Of a stretch of DNA of 64,000 bases, positions 21,720-31,701 are shown one piece after another. A program made the translations under genes and the position numbers. The stretch spans positions 3,370,126 through 3,434,125 of the forward strand of contig BSYO01000036.1 of assembly GCA_033239525.1 (NCBI GenBank), given 5' to 3'. The notes below the pieces were generated by a model. It ran no database searches, had not been told where the DNA came from, and saw only the letters and a list, made by a program, of their open reading frames with translations. Origin of the DNA: Nepenthes gracilis. Its lineage: Eukaryota; Streptophyta; Magnoliopsida; Caryophyllales; Nepenthaceae. The first letter of the stretch is position 1. Every line of letters begins with the position of its first letter.

Positions 21720-22230
21720 GGCCACTAACTTTACTTTGTCACTCTCCTCTTCTCCCTTAGCATTCTTCTTTTGCTTGAAAACCCAATTCACACCAATGGG
21801 CTTTGACTTTCCAGCAAGGTTACTAACTCCAATGTATCATTCTTTTCGGTTGCATTTATCTCCTCGTTCATAGCAGTTGGCTATTTCTTATCTTTCACCA
21901 CATTATTTGATTTATTTTAACTGATATCATTGAAAAGAAATCCCCAATAGATTTGGATTTACACATTTGGAAACTTCTAAATTTTTCACATAACATTTGA
22001 ATGCATGCTTTTTTTTCAATTTATTAACTCCTTAGTCAAAGTTTTGTAAAATCTCCCAAGCTTTCTTAGTGGTAGGTAGTCACATTAGCCACTCTTTCAA
22101 ATATTGTATCATCCAAATAAAGATGGATGTAAGTGCTTGTTGGTCTTTCTTTCGCATTTGTTGCAAAGCCCCCATTTGAGTTGGAGTCAAAGTGACATAT
22201 TCATGAGGCTCATCATATCATGATCTGGCT
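21720..22230 (-). pseudogene. Ty1/copia gag and RT-start remnant
   Basis: The - strand reads, with frameshifts, 'MRKKDQQAL' and 'TTKKAWEILQNF' (Gag) and then, at lower coordinates, 'AMNEEINATEKNDTLELV' and 'PIGVNWVFKQKKNAKG' (N-terminal reverse transcriptase). Protease and integrase are missing. With 20690-21110 this makes one internally deleted copia element on the - strand. Confidence 0.75.
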
Positions 22231-23140
22231 AATTATATTAAAAACAATACTAAGTTGTTCATATCGTGATACAAAAAGTAATAAAAATAATATCTCAAAA
22301 CCTTAATTAGGTATAAGCAACCATCATAATTTCTTCACTGATATAAACTTTCAAACATCTACATCTACAAAATGATGAGCATAAGCAAGTTGGTCTTTCT
22401 TTCGCATTTGTTGCAAAGCCCGCATTTGAGTTGGAGTCAAAGTGACATATTCATGAGGCTTATTATGTCATGATCTGGCTAATTATATTAAAAACAATAC
22501 TAAGTTGTTCATATTGTGATACAAAAAGTAATGAAAATCATATCTCAAAACGTCAATTAGGTATAAGCAACCATCGTAATTTTTTCACTGATATAAACTT
22601 TCAAACATCTACATCTACAAAATGATGAGCATAAGCAAGTTGGTCTTTCTTTCGCATTTGTTGCAAAGCCCGCATTTGAGTTGGAGTCAAAGTGACATAT
22701 TCATGAGGCTTATTATGTCATGATCTGGCTAATTATATTAAAAACAATACTAAGTTGTTCATATTGTGATACAAAAAGTAATGAAAATCATATCTCAAAA
22801 CGTCAATTAGGTATAAGCAACCATCGTAATTTTTTCACTGATATAAACTTTCAAACATCTACATCTACAAAATGATGAGCATAATCAAGTTGGTCTTTCT
22901 TTCGCTTTTGTTGCAAAGCCCCCATTTGAGTTGGAGTCAAAGTGACATATTCACGAGGCTCATCATGTCATGATCTGGCTAATTATATTAAAAATAATAC
23001 AAAGTTGTTCATATCGTGATACAAAAAGTAATGAAAATCATATCTCAAAACCTCAATTAGGTATAAGCAACCATCATAATTTCTTCACTGATATAAACTT
23101 TCAAACATCTACATCTACAAAATGATGAGCATAAGCAAGT
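22141..23140 (-). repeat. Four tandem copies of a 250-bp unit
   Basis: Units start at 22141, 22391, 22641 and 22891 (TGGTCTTTCTTTCGC), an exact 250-bp period. Units 2 and 3 differ at one base by eye. Units 1 and 4 share variants absent from 2 and 3 (for example CCCATTTGAG against CGCATTTGAG). Part of each unit is copia gag on the - strand ('YVTLTPTQMGALQQMRKKDQ'). Confidence 0.95.
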
Positions 23141-24420
23141 CTAACTTAACTATTACTACATACTGAACAATCTTACAAGCTAATACAAGATATATAAAGT
23201 CTCATATTAGTCCAATTCGAGACTTCTCACTGTTATCTATCACTGTCTTGCTGATCTATATCAAAGTTTTCGACCATTTATAACAAAACTGGTAGAGTAA
23301 AACAAAAGTAATGAGTAAACTAAATACCTAATGAGTTATACAATCAACAAGATAACCTATGCAAACTTACAATAATATATTAATATGATATAACATTTGA
23401 AAAAATCAAGAGTTAAAAAAACTCAAAATAACAATCACATACCCAAGGACTTACCAACCAACAATCCGAATAAATAGACCCAAGAATTTCATGTAATATG
23501 AAAGGAGATTGAATCTACCATCCTATCACAACCGAGGTCATAAATTCTGAGCGAATATCAACATTCTCCTATAGAACTTACTCGCCAATGACCAAAACTT
23601 AATATATTTATGGTTTCATCTAACTGGATAAATAACACGAGATAACCAGTATCCCAAGATCATCCACTAGCCACTCAAAAAACAACGCCGACTCACAAGA
23701 CATGATATCACCCTACCAACTCACATGGCAATGCAATACTTACAACCAGCTCACATAATATATAATAAGATTTGATATCTCACAATTAGAGTCTATCGTA
23801 TTTAAAGTCCTTGCCTAATTGGGTAAATAACATGAGACAATCGACATCCTAAGATTATTTATGTAACTAACTTAGATAACATGAGATAACCGCCTGGTAG
23901 AATATATTTAAAATTAATGATGGCCTGACATAATGCCCCTAATGTAATAGACAGATAACTAGCGATTCTGACGTCTAGATCTACGTATTTGCAATGCAGC
24001 GCAGATTATGATGCTCTGACATATTGTCTCTCAAAGCGACAAATTGTTGACAGGTGACCTTAATGTCAGTCGAAACTGATTCGACTGATTTATGGATGCG
24101 AAAGCCAAGCATTTGAAATAAATTATTACAAGTCGAACTGCTAGAAGATTGAATTGTCAAGGGTTTGAGCTGTCACATTGTCAAAAATTATATAATAAAA
24201 AATAACATTCAAGCATTTCAATTATTCAGAAAATACAAGAAAATTGGAGCCATACAAAGACAAATGAATCACATTTGGGTAGTTTTATTTATTAATTTAT
24301 TTTACAACATACAAATTTATAATAATAAACGTATAACATGGAAGGACATAAAAAAGATAAAAAGTGTCGATCCGCTAAGAGAAAGAGAGATGCCCATTTA
24401 AGTCGGCAACATGTATATCG
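23141..24420. other. Intergenic DNA, no gene recognised
   Basis: Moderately AT-rich sequence with many stops in all frames. It may be old copia or LTR remains. Confidence 0.4.
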
Positions 24421-25095
24421 GTCACCTCCACAAGGGTCAATAAGATTAAAGGTACCAACACAACACATGGCCCAAGCCTTAGGATGGACGCAAACAAGAA
24501 GAAAGGCCCTCCCCTAGGAACTGCAGCAGTCAGCTCTAAGAACTATCCATTTCCATGAGGGGAGGCAACCACAAAAACCATCCGCCAAAACTTGCCATAG
24601 TCGTCTAAATTGTGACAATGGAAGCATTGTCATAGCGAAACCAGTTATCGTCGCCAAAACCAATTTTGGGACGGATGTAAAAGAGGGAAAGTAAGGTGAT
24701 TTCTCGTATAAAAGAGAGTAACCAAAGCAGTCTTCAAGCATATCTTCAAATCTCAACTTCAAAAGGTAGGAGAGAACTCCCTCTAATTCCGACTTGTGGC
24801 AGTAAATGCTCTATATTGGCTCTGGGTAGTCATACCACCGGGCAGGGCAAATGGTGCTTCATGATACAAATTAAAGAGAGCCTCACCATTTATAGCTAAG
24901 AGGGGTACTCAACGGGCATTCAATTCGAGAAGATAACGTATCACAATATTGATGGCAGCAGAAAAAATCCTACTAAATAGGACCCCAAATCGGTAGAATA
25001 TTTGGGAAAGGAATGTGCATTAATGGAGCTACAGCTGGTGTCCCAACAGTTACATATTGGGAATTGAAATTAAAACTTTCTCCCATTGGGGCTAA
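24421..25095. other. GC-balanced unassigned block
   Basis: Composition resembles LTR DNA, with 'cgtataaaagagag' (24703-24716) as a possible TATA box. ORFs of 67-82 codons have no recognisable domain. No termini were found. Confidence 0.35.
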
Positions 25096-25802
25096 TGATG
25101 GGTACGACTAGAATCAAGTTGGCCCAAATTCAGTGCGTGGACGGGTAAGAGGTTTAGATGATGACGGCCTAATGAAAAATGCCTCTGAGCCAATAAAACA
25201 AATGGCACAACGGTTTAATCAAGGAATATGACTCAAATCGCCTTGTATTAAATAATTATAATTGAGCACTTAATAAATTGTTTCAAACGGTGGCTACAGT
25301 GGTTCTAATAGTTGGAAGCCAAATAGTTCAACCACTAAATAAAAGCAGCCGTTTCACAAGTAACGCACCACACTATCAAAGATATACCATGCCTACACAC
25401 TGATTCAAGGTCCGCTAAATAAACGATGTCTCCCGTTATAAATATAGCCTCTCCCCCCCCCCAAGAGAGAAGGGAAAAACAACGAATGAAAAAGAAAAGG
25501 CATCAGATACTCCGTCGATTGAGTGCATCATCCAAATCCACTCTACTAAACGAGTGTACCAAATAGAGTATAGTCCTCCTAACGAATATTCATCCCTCTC
25601 CTCTCTCAATACTTGCAGACGCATCTTTACATCTTTTCATCTAAGTTGAAAGATTTCTAATTTGAGTGTTGAAAGATATATCAGGAAGCAAGTTTTATAT
25701 ACCTCTTATTTTTTATTTGTCTTGTTGTGGTGCGCAGGATGTAGATTTCGAGTTACAAAGATCAAACTCATTTCTATTCGAGCAACTAGGCAAAGTGAAG
25801 CA
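25096..25802 (+). repeat. R2-family solo LTR (probable)
   Basis: Starts TGATGGGTACGAC, with TATA box TATAAATA at 25437-25444. The R2-like end block is 'ttgttgtggtgcgcagg' (about 25722-25738). A candidate end is AAGTGAAGCA at 25802. Flanks GCTAA and GCTTT agree at three of five bases, so the end is tentative. Confidence 0.55.
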
Positions 25803-26500
25803 GCTTTCTATTTCATACTGTAAATTGGATCCTCAAGGCCCATAAAAAATAATCTAATATTTTAATTGCCACTTTCAAACATTCAATTTGGGCCGAAGAT
25901 AGGTTGTCGAAAAGTATTTTTCCAACCTTTTAAATGGACAAATAATTTTTCCGTGCACCAAAAAATTTAATATCATTGTTCAAAATACATTAACTGTTTA
26001 TCGTGAATCACCAACACTAATTAATAATTACTTTTAGTCAATTAATATCACCGTAGAATAATGACATCCCCACCTAGCTGCCCATTTTTCATGATGTTGA
26101 TTTTTTTTATGATTCAAACTGTTATGATTACGAGATAAGTCTGATACCTTAATAAGTTATTATAATTTTAACTGTTTAAATAGTCTTAATAAAATATTTA
26201 CTGTTTAAAATATAGAGAAGTATTAAAAAAAAAATAACTTTAATAACTTTTATACTAATGGTTTTTTTTGGCCCATGGCTGGTCTAGTGACTGAGTAACT
26301 GAGTTTCGCAGTTATTTGTACTCCCATTGCTGAGAACAAATTCCTAATAAACTAGAGTTCGATGATTATAAAATGATGTCAATATATATTTGATGTGTCT
26401 CGAGTACTTGAATTAATGTATGAATTAGAGAGCCGCATTGTCATGTTTGGATGCCCAAACAACAATGGATCTGATTTTTATAACTCGAAATCTAAATATT
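25803..26500. other. AT-rich intergenic DNA
   Basis: No gene recognised. Confidence 0.5.
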
Positions 26501-26504
26501 GTAC

Positions 26505-27100
26505 ATCACAACAAAACAAACAAGAGGTAAAAGGTATACGGAATTTACTCTCCGATACATCCTCTAATACTCAAGTCAAAAATATTTCTACCCAGGTGAG
26601 AAAGATGTAAGGTAGCGTATGTAAGAATTTAGAGAGGATGGGGAAGAGTATTTGCATGGAGGACTATAAGGATTAGGTTACTGAAATAAAGTAACTCGGT
26701 CTTAATAGTAATCGGTTGAAGTTGTTAGGTGGCCGAATAAGAAGAGTTGACCGGATTATCGTCGCTGACCGTCTTAATAGAAATTGGCCGAAAAAGCAAG
26801 GAGGTCGGTTAAGAAGAAAGATGCCCGGTCAGCATCATTGACCAAATAAACTTGTTGACCGGCCTAAATGAGAAAACAATTGAGGAAGTTATTAATCAGC
26901 CGAAGAAGTTTATAATAGTCGAAATAGTTGATAATAGCCGAAATAGTAAATAATAACCGAGATAGTGATAACACCGAGGTATTGATAACGACCGAGATAG
27001 CTGATAATCAGCCTAAGTAGGAAGTTGACAGGAATTAGTATGTCGGTTGATTTTAGCTTGATTTTTTGATTGAGTCAGAGTGAGTGACCTAATCTCCCCT
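26505..27100 (-). repeat. R2-like LTR remnant with 18-19-bp repeats
   Basis: On the - strand 'ttgagtattagaggatgtat' (about 26556-26575) matches the R2 'gagtgtcggaggatat' block. 26915-27010 holds about six units like 'gccgaaatagttgataata'. Ends not found. Confidence 0.5.
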
Positions 27101-27339
27101 GCTCATTTTTCCGTTTTCTTTTAAGAAAAAATTAAAAAGCCATCTGACTGTTAGATTTGCGGTTGAACGGTCGTGATTGCTGCACAGGGCTCTTTAGCTC
27201 CACTAGGGTTAGAGGATTGTACACAAAGAGTCACTAGTTCAAATTTAATTGTCAATATACAAACTAACACTTCTATTTTCTATAAGGAATGAATCACAAA
27301 AAATATTTTAATGATGATTAAACTAATTCAATTAAGTTA

Positions 27340-27913
27340 AAATTTTAAGATCAATTGAGATTTTGGATCAAAAATTAAATTTTGGACTGAATTATATCAG
27401 GTCAAGTGGCGTCTGACCTGTGCATGCCCCACGCTCATACATATTTTAAATAATCTGGGTGTGCCTAATATACGCTTTTGGGATTCTTATATTCATTTTA
27501 GATAGAATGTACGCACATGATGTATGTTTGATTGGTACATATGCGCATTTGAGACCAAATGTTGGCTTCTGATATGTATTTGAAACGTGCTCGTGTGCTG
27601 TGTAGATTGTGTCTCAACATTTAATCCATGTATGACTGGTACTTATGTGCTAATTTTTAAGAAATAGACCCTTTAACTAATTTTAACTAAAACTTTGAGA
27701 GAAATGAGAAAAAGAAAAGAAGAAAAGAGAGAAAAGAAGAGAGATAAAAAAGGAGAATGAAGTTCTAATATGAAATCAAAGATCTTTTACTAAAAATCAA
27801 GTAAAAATAAATGTTTCCAAACTTTTTCTACCTTTATTGCTATTAATTTTTAATTTCTTTAAATTTTTTTATTTTAAATAATGTTAATATATTATTTTTA
27901 TATTTAAAGTGAT

Positions 27914-27949
<36 letters not shown>

Positions 27950-28092
27950 ATTTTACTCTTATTTTATAAACTTTTATAATATATATATATCATAAAATCA
28001 TATTAAATACTAAAAATCTATAATATTATTATTGCATGGTTTTCAATTTTTGTTTAATATTCTTCTATATCTTTAAATTATATATATATATA
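27340..28092 (+). repeat. R1 repeat copy, left part (interrupted)
   Basis: R1 order is visible: 'cgtgctcgtgtgctg' block, then a purine tract (27695-27755), then AT-rich sequence. The truncated element 28093-33885 interrupts it; R1-like sequence resumes at 33886. It includes an (AT)n(GT)n compound microsatellite at about 27914-27950. Confidence 0.5.
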
Positions 28093-28864
28093 TGTTGCGT
28101 CCGGAAACTCTGGCCGCGCGAGAGATTGGATGCGAACGGATCTCTAGGCACGCGGACTGAAGAGTTGGAGCAACACAAAGTAAACGGGAGTCTAGCGAGT
28201 AGAAAAGTATGGGAGCGGGGATGAACACTTCGATGTACGTGGAAAACCCCTCAATGCGGTGAAGGGTGAAAAACCACGGTGGAGGACGTGTCGTCCAAGA
28301 ACTCTCACTATGAGGAAGAGGAAATACAGTAATGGAAGCCTGGAAACTTAGCGTCCTCAGGGGGATTACAACTTAGGGAGGATTACTTCTCTATTTTCTC
28401 TCTTCTCCGGGAATTTTTTGCTAGAGTCTGGTTACGGAGTTCTGGGAGCCAAAAGGCCTTTCTTCAACTGCTTGAGTTGGGTATTTATAGGGAATGTGAT
28501 GCCGTAGGGAAGGCGACACGTGGCGCCGACACGTCAGGACTGTCTGCCACCATCGCCACCACTGTGGATGCGCCGTGACAGGGGGACACTGTCACGGCTG
28601 CAGATCTGGCCTTCGAGGCGCATGGCCTGCAGGTACGGCGTGTCAGAAGCCGTTGCGTGCGCTGAGTTGGCATCTGGGTTATTTTGGTCTTTCCGATGGT
28701 CCCCGTCCTAAAGGAGTCTCGTTGTCTGTCCGGGCGGCCAAGCAAGTTGGAGACGAGCCAGTTGTTCGAATCTGGCCGGGTTCATGGGCCTCTTGGGCCA
28801 ACCTTCTTATGCGCCCTTTTGGGCCTGCGCCCGCGATTCTGGGCCCAGGTTCCAGGACCCATCA
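28093..28864 (-). repeat. 3' LTR of truncated element
   Basis: TG at 28093 and CA at 28863-28864. On the - strand it starts TGATGGGTCCTGG and ends GGACGCAACA; the family end ACGCAACA is also found in the 4545-11278 LTRs. A - strand TATA box lies at 28483-28490. Boundaries are set by the polypurine tract and the shared end motif. Confidence 0.8.
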
Positions 28865-28865
28865 C

Positions 28866-28877
28866 GAGCCCCCCATG
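28866..28877 (-). other. Polypurine tract
   Basis: CATGGGGGGCTC on the - strand, matching CATGGGGGGCTA at 10201-10212. Confidence 0.8.
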
Positions 28878-29169
28878 TCAAGCGGTTCGAGGATTCAGCC
28901 GTTTAACATGCCTTGCAAGTGTCTTTTCGCCATCATAGGTCGCGGTCTTCGTCTTCTGTTGGTGTGAAAGGCGTCCGGGGTCCTCTTGTAAATCACGGAA
29001 CCTATCTTTCGCCGCCGTTTCCCCTCCCCCTGGGGCATTGAATGCGATGGTCGATTGATGTGACATCGCCTCAGGAAACCCTAAGGCCTACGCCTGCCCA
29101 CTGCGTATGGGGAGTCGACACGTGGAATGGTCATGATGAGGGCGCCTCTTCACCTTTTCAAAAATCTCT

Positions 29170-29176
29170 TTAAATC
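29170..29176 (+). promoter_or_regulatory. TATA-like element of the antisense gene copy
   Basis: TTTAAAT followed by CCTTCGTCG, about 96-102 bp before ATG 29272. It matches the block at 9636-9645 in the other element. Confidence 0.5.
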
Positions 29177-29271
29177 CTTCGTCGTATCCTCATTATTCTT
29201 CGCGTTTTCTCCTTCCTTCCCTTAGTTTCTTTCGAAAATCTACCGCGTTCTTGCTTTTCTTACTTACCACC

Positions 29272-31107
29272 ATGGCTCCTGGTGTTGATGAGATTGTCTC
29301 TTCCCTTACTTCGCAAGACTTCGAGCAGATCAGGGCGAAGTATAACATTCCGACGTCGGACTCGATGGTGGTTCCGGGCGCCTCTGAGAAGGCGAAGAGC
29401 CCGCCATCTGGTTACATTACCGTATACGAAGTTCACTTTAAAGGTCGACTTCGTTTCCCTGTTCCGGCTGAGCTCCGCCGCCTGATGAAGGAGTTGGCTA
29501 TTCCGCTTGTGAAGCTTCAGCCTAACGCCATCAGGTACTTGGTCTCTCTGTGCGTCTTCGCTGCCATCCTTGAAGACCCTCGAGGCGGTCATGGTGAAGA
29601 TCATGTTCCGCTTTAATCGAGACTCTTGAGTGGATAGCCATGACCCCACCCCGAGTTCGAGATGAGCGGTGGGAATCAGATTCCACCAAAAGGTGGAAGG
29701 ACGGGTATTTCTTTCTCAAGGTGGCTGACGACTGGGAGCTCTCCTCCGTGTGGGGTAACGTCGCTAGTAAGTATGGCTCCGACGTTACTGACGAGGAGAG
29801 AGAAGCTGCCAGGGAGGTCACAGATTTAGTGCTGGCGAATCTGGGCGGCTTTAGTGCGGGGAAGAAAAACATCTGGCTGTCCCCTGAAAAGCTGGCGGAA
29901 GCTAAGTAGACGGTCCCATCCGGGGATTCTGCCTTTGCTGCGTCGAAAAAGAAGAAGAAGAAGAAGCTGAAGAAAAGAGAGGGTCCTCTTGTGATTCAGG
30001 AGCCCTCCGAGCAGCCTTCCAAGAGCTCGCGGATTGAGGCTTCTGGGGATCCGCCGAGTGTTGCTGTCGAGTCTTCCTCGGAGGATGACCGCGTCATAGC
30101 CCCCATGGTTAGGGCGGCCGCGCGGTTGACGTCTGGCCCTTCCACGGAGCCCGAGGCCGTCGCAGCACCGCCTTCTAGTGTCGAGGCCCGTCCTGAGGCC
30201 CCTGGTGCCTTGGAGGAGACGGTCTTAGACGAGGTCATGGAGCCTCACGAGGCGGAGGCTGCTGCTGATGTCACTGCTGGGGAGATCTTTGACCTTCTCG
30301 GCGGTGAGGAGGCAATGGCCGCAGCCTTGGAGGTCCCGGTCAATGTTGATGCCCCGGAGGTAATGGAGCCCCCTACCCCTGAGGGTCCTTCTTCAGAGGC
30401 CATTCTTGATGTCCCCGTGGTGTCTGCGGAGTGCCCACCCGCGCCCGAGATCCCCGAGGAGATTGCCCCCAGCGAGGATCCTATCATCTCCCAGGTATTT
30501 CGCTGCCTTATTCTTCGTCTCCATTCCTTCCGATTGTACTTAAACATTTTGATTCTTTCTGCAGCTCCAGGATCTGCTTGGTGGCCTGGGCCGGCTGGTG
30601 GGCGAAATCGCCCGGTCTCGACGGGAGGCGATATCCTTGAAGGCCGTCCAAGAAGAGAACCAGCGGCTTCGTACAGCGCTTGCTTCATCTGAGGAAGCGC
30701 TCGCTTTATCCGAGGAGGCCCTTAGGATCTCAGAGGCCCGTCATGGTATCTTGACGGGACGAATCCTTCAGCTGGAGGAGGCACAGAGGACCTCGGTGCA
30801 AGTTACTGAGATGGCTTCTGCACTACAGTCCAAGTTCTAGGACGGCATCCATCTGTGTCGCCGGTTGATGCAGATCCTGCACCCACAGTTCCCTACTGCT
30901 GTACTGGATCCGCGTAGCGCGGCCGCCGTATCCCCTCAGGACGTGTTTGGTCTTCGGGGCAGGCCATTTCCCGAGTCTTTGGTGCCGAGTCCCCCAGCAG
31001 GTCCTCGTCCGTCAGGTCAACAGGGGACTTTGAGCCGCGGGGCTGGTCCTTCATCTTTAGGAGAGTCATCTGGAGCCGCTCCGCCTCGGGGCCCCTGTGA
31101 GGGCTAG
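29272..31107 (+). pseudogene. Antisense-gene copy, Transposase_28-like plus coiled coil, inactivated
   Basis: This is the homologue of 7539-9553. It starts MAPGVDEIV in a good context (ccaccATGGC). Conserved blocks: 'GRLRFPVPAELRRLMKEL', 'LQPNAIRYLVSLCVF', 'MVKIMFRFNRDS', 'EWIAMTPP', 'WKDGYFFLKVADDWELSSVW', 'VTDLVLANLGGF'. Damage: a frame change near 29565, a stop and further frame change at about 29609-29640, TAG at 29907-29909, and TAG at 30838-30840. Between these the frames remain long, including a Lys-rich run (29946-29975) and an acidic low-complexity part. Exon 2 (30565-31107) is a coiled coil with heptad-like 'EENQRLRTALASSEEALALS', then 'FPTAVLDPRSAA' and a Pro-rich end. Confidence 0.8.
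30495..30564 (+). other. 70-bp phase-0 intron in antisense-gene copy
   Basis: CAG|GTATTTCG ... TTTCTGCAG|CTCCAGG. It lies at the same codon boundary as the 72-bp intron at 8073-8144. Splicing also changes frame from the upstream ORF to the coiled-coil ORF, so the alignment across the two copies supports it. Confidence 0.85.
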
Positions 31108-31148
31108 ACTTTGTTCTTCCTTTTGTATTGTTGTATTATATTTTGCGG

Positions 31149-31154
31149 AATAAA
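31149..31154 (+). terminator. Poly(A) signal candidate of antisense gene copy
   Basis: AATAAA in 'gcggaataaaaggaatc', 42 bp after the stop codon. Confidence 0.45.
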
Positions 31155-31239
31155 AGGAATCATTGACTTCTGCCACAAGTGCCTCTTTCTCTATTCTTCT
31201 TTTTATTGCACTCAAGTTTTGTTATGACGTCAAGCACTC

Positions 31240-31660
31240 GGCCTCTGGGGCCGCTCGGTGACAGCCGAGTTGTTTTTTTTTATATATATTGACCTCGAGG
31301 GCCCGGCCTCTGAGACCGCTTGGTCACAGCCAAGTTTTTATAATGACCTCAAGGGCCGGCCTGCAGGATCGCTGTCGCATGCCTAAGTTTTTGTAATGAC
31401 CTCAAGGGGCCGGCCTGACCGCTTGGTCGTGACGAGTTTTTGTAATGACCTCAAGGGCCGGTCTGCAGGGACCGCTTTGGTCGCAATGCCAAAGTTTTGT
31501 AATGACCTCGGGGTGGGCCTCTGGGACCGCTTGGTCGCAGCCAAGTTTTTGTAATGACCTCAAGGGCCCGGCCTCTGGGACCGCTTGGTCGCAGCCAAGT
31601 TTTTGTAATGACCTCGAGGGCCCGGCCTGGGACAGGGCCGCTCGGTCCTGTGAAGTTTTT
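31240..31660 (-). repeat. About 54-bp minisatellite
   Basis: About eight units of 52-55 bp; successive 'gacct' starts at 31504, 31556 and 31610. On the - strand the core is 'cttggctgcgaccaagcggt' plus 'cccagaggccgggccc', clearly related to the 55-bp core at 6677-7215. Confidence 0.9.
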
Positions 31661-31701
31661 GTTTGTCGGAGACGGCCCGCTTTTCTTTGGGTAGTACTTC
31701 C

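Noticed and set aside
22141..23140. Regular repeats as a possible CRISPR array
   Set aside because: The 250-bp units abut with no spacers, and the sequence is plant transposon-derived.
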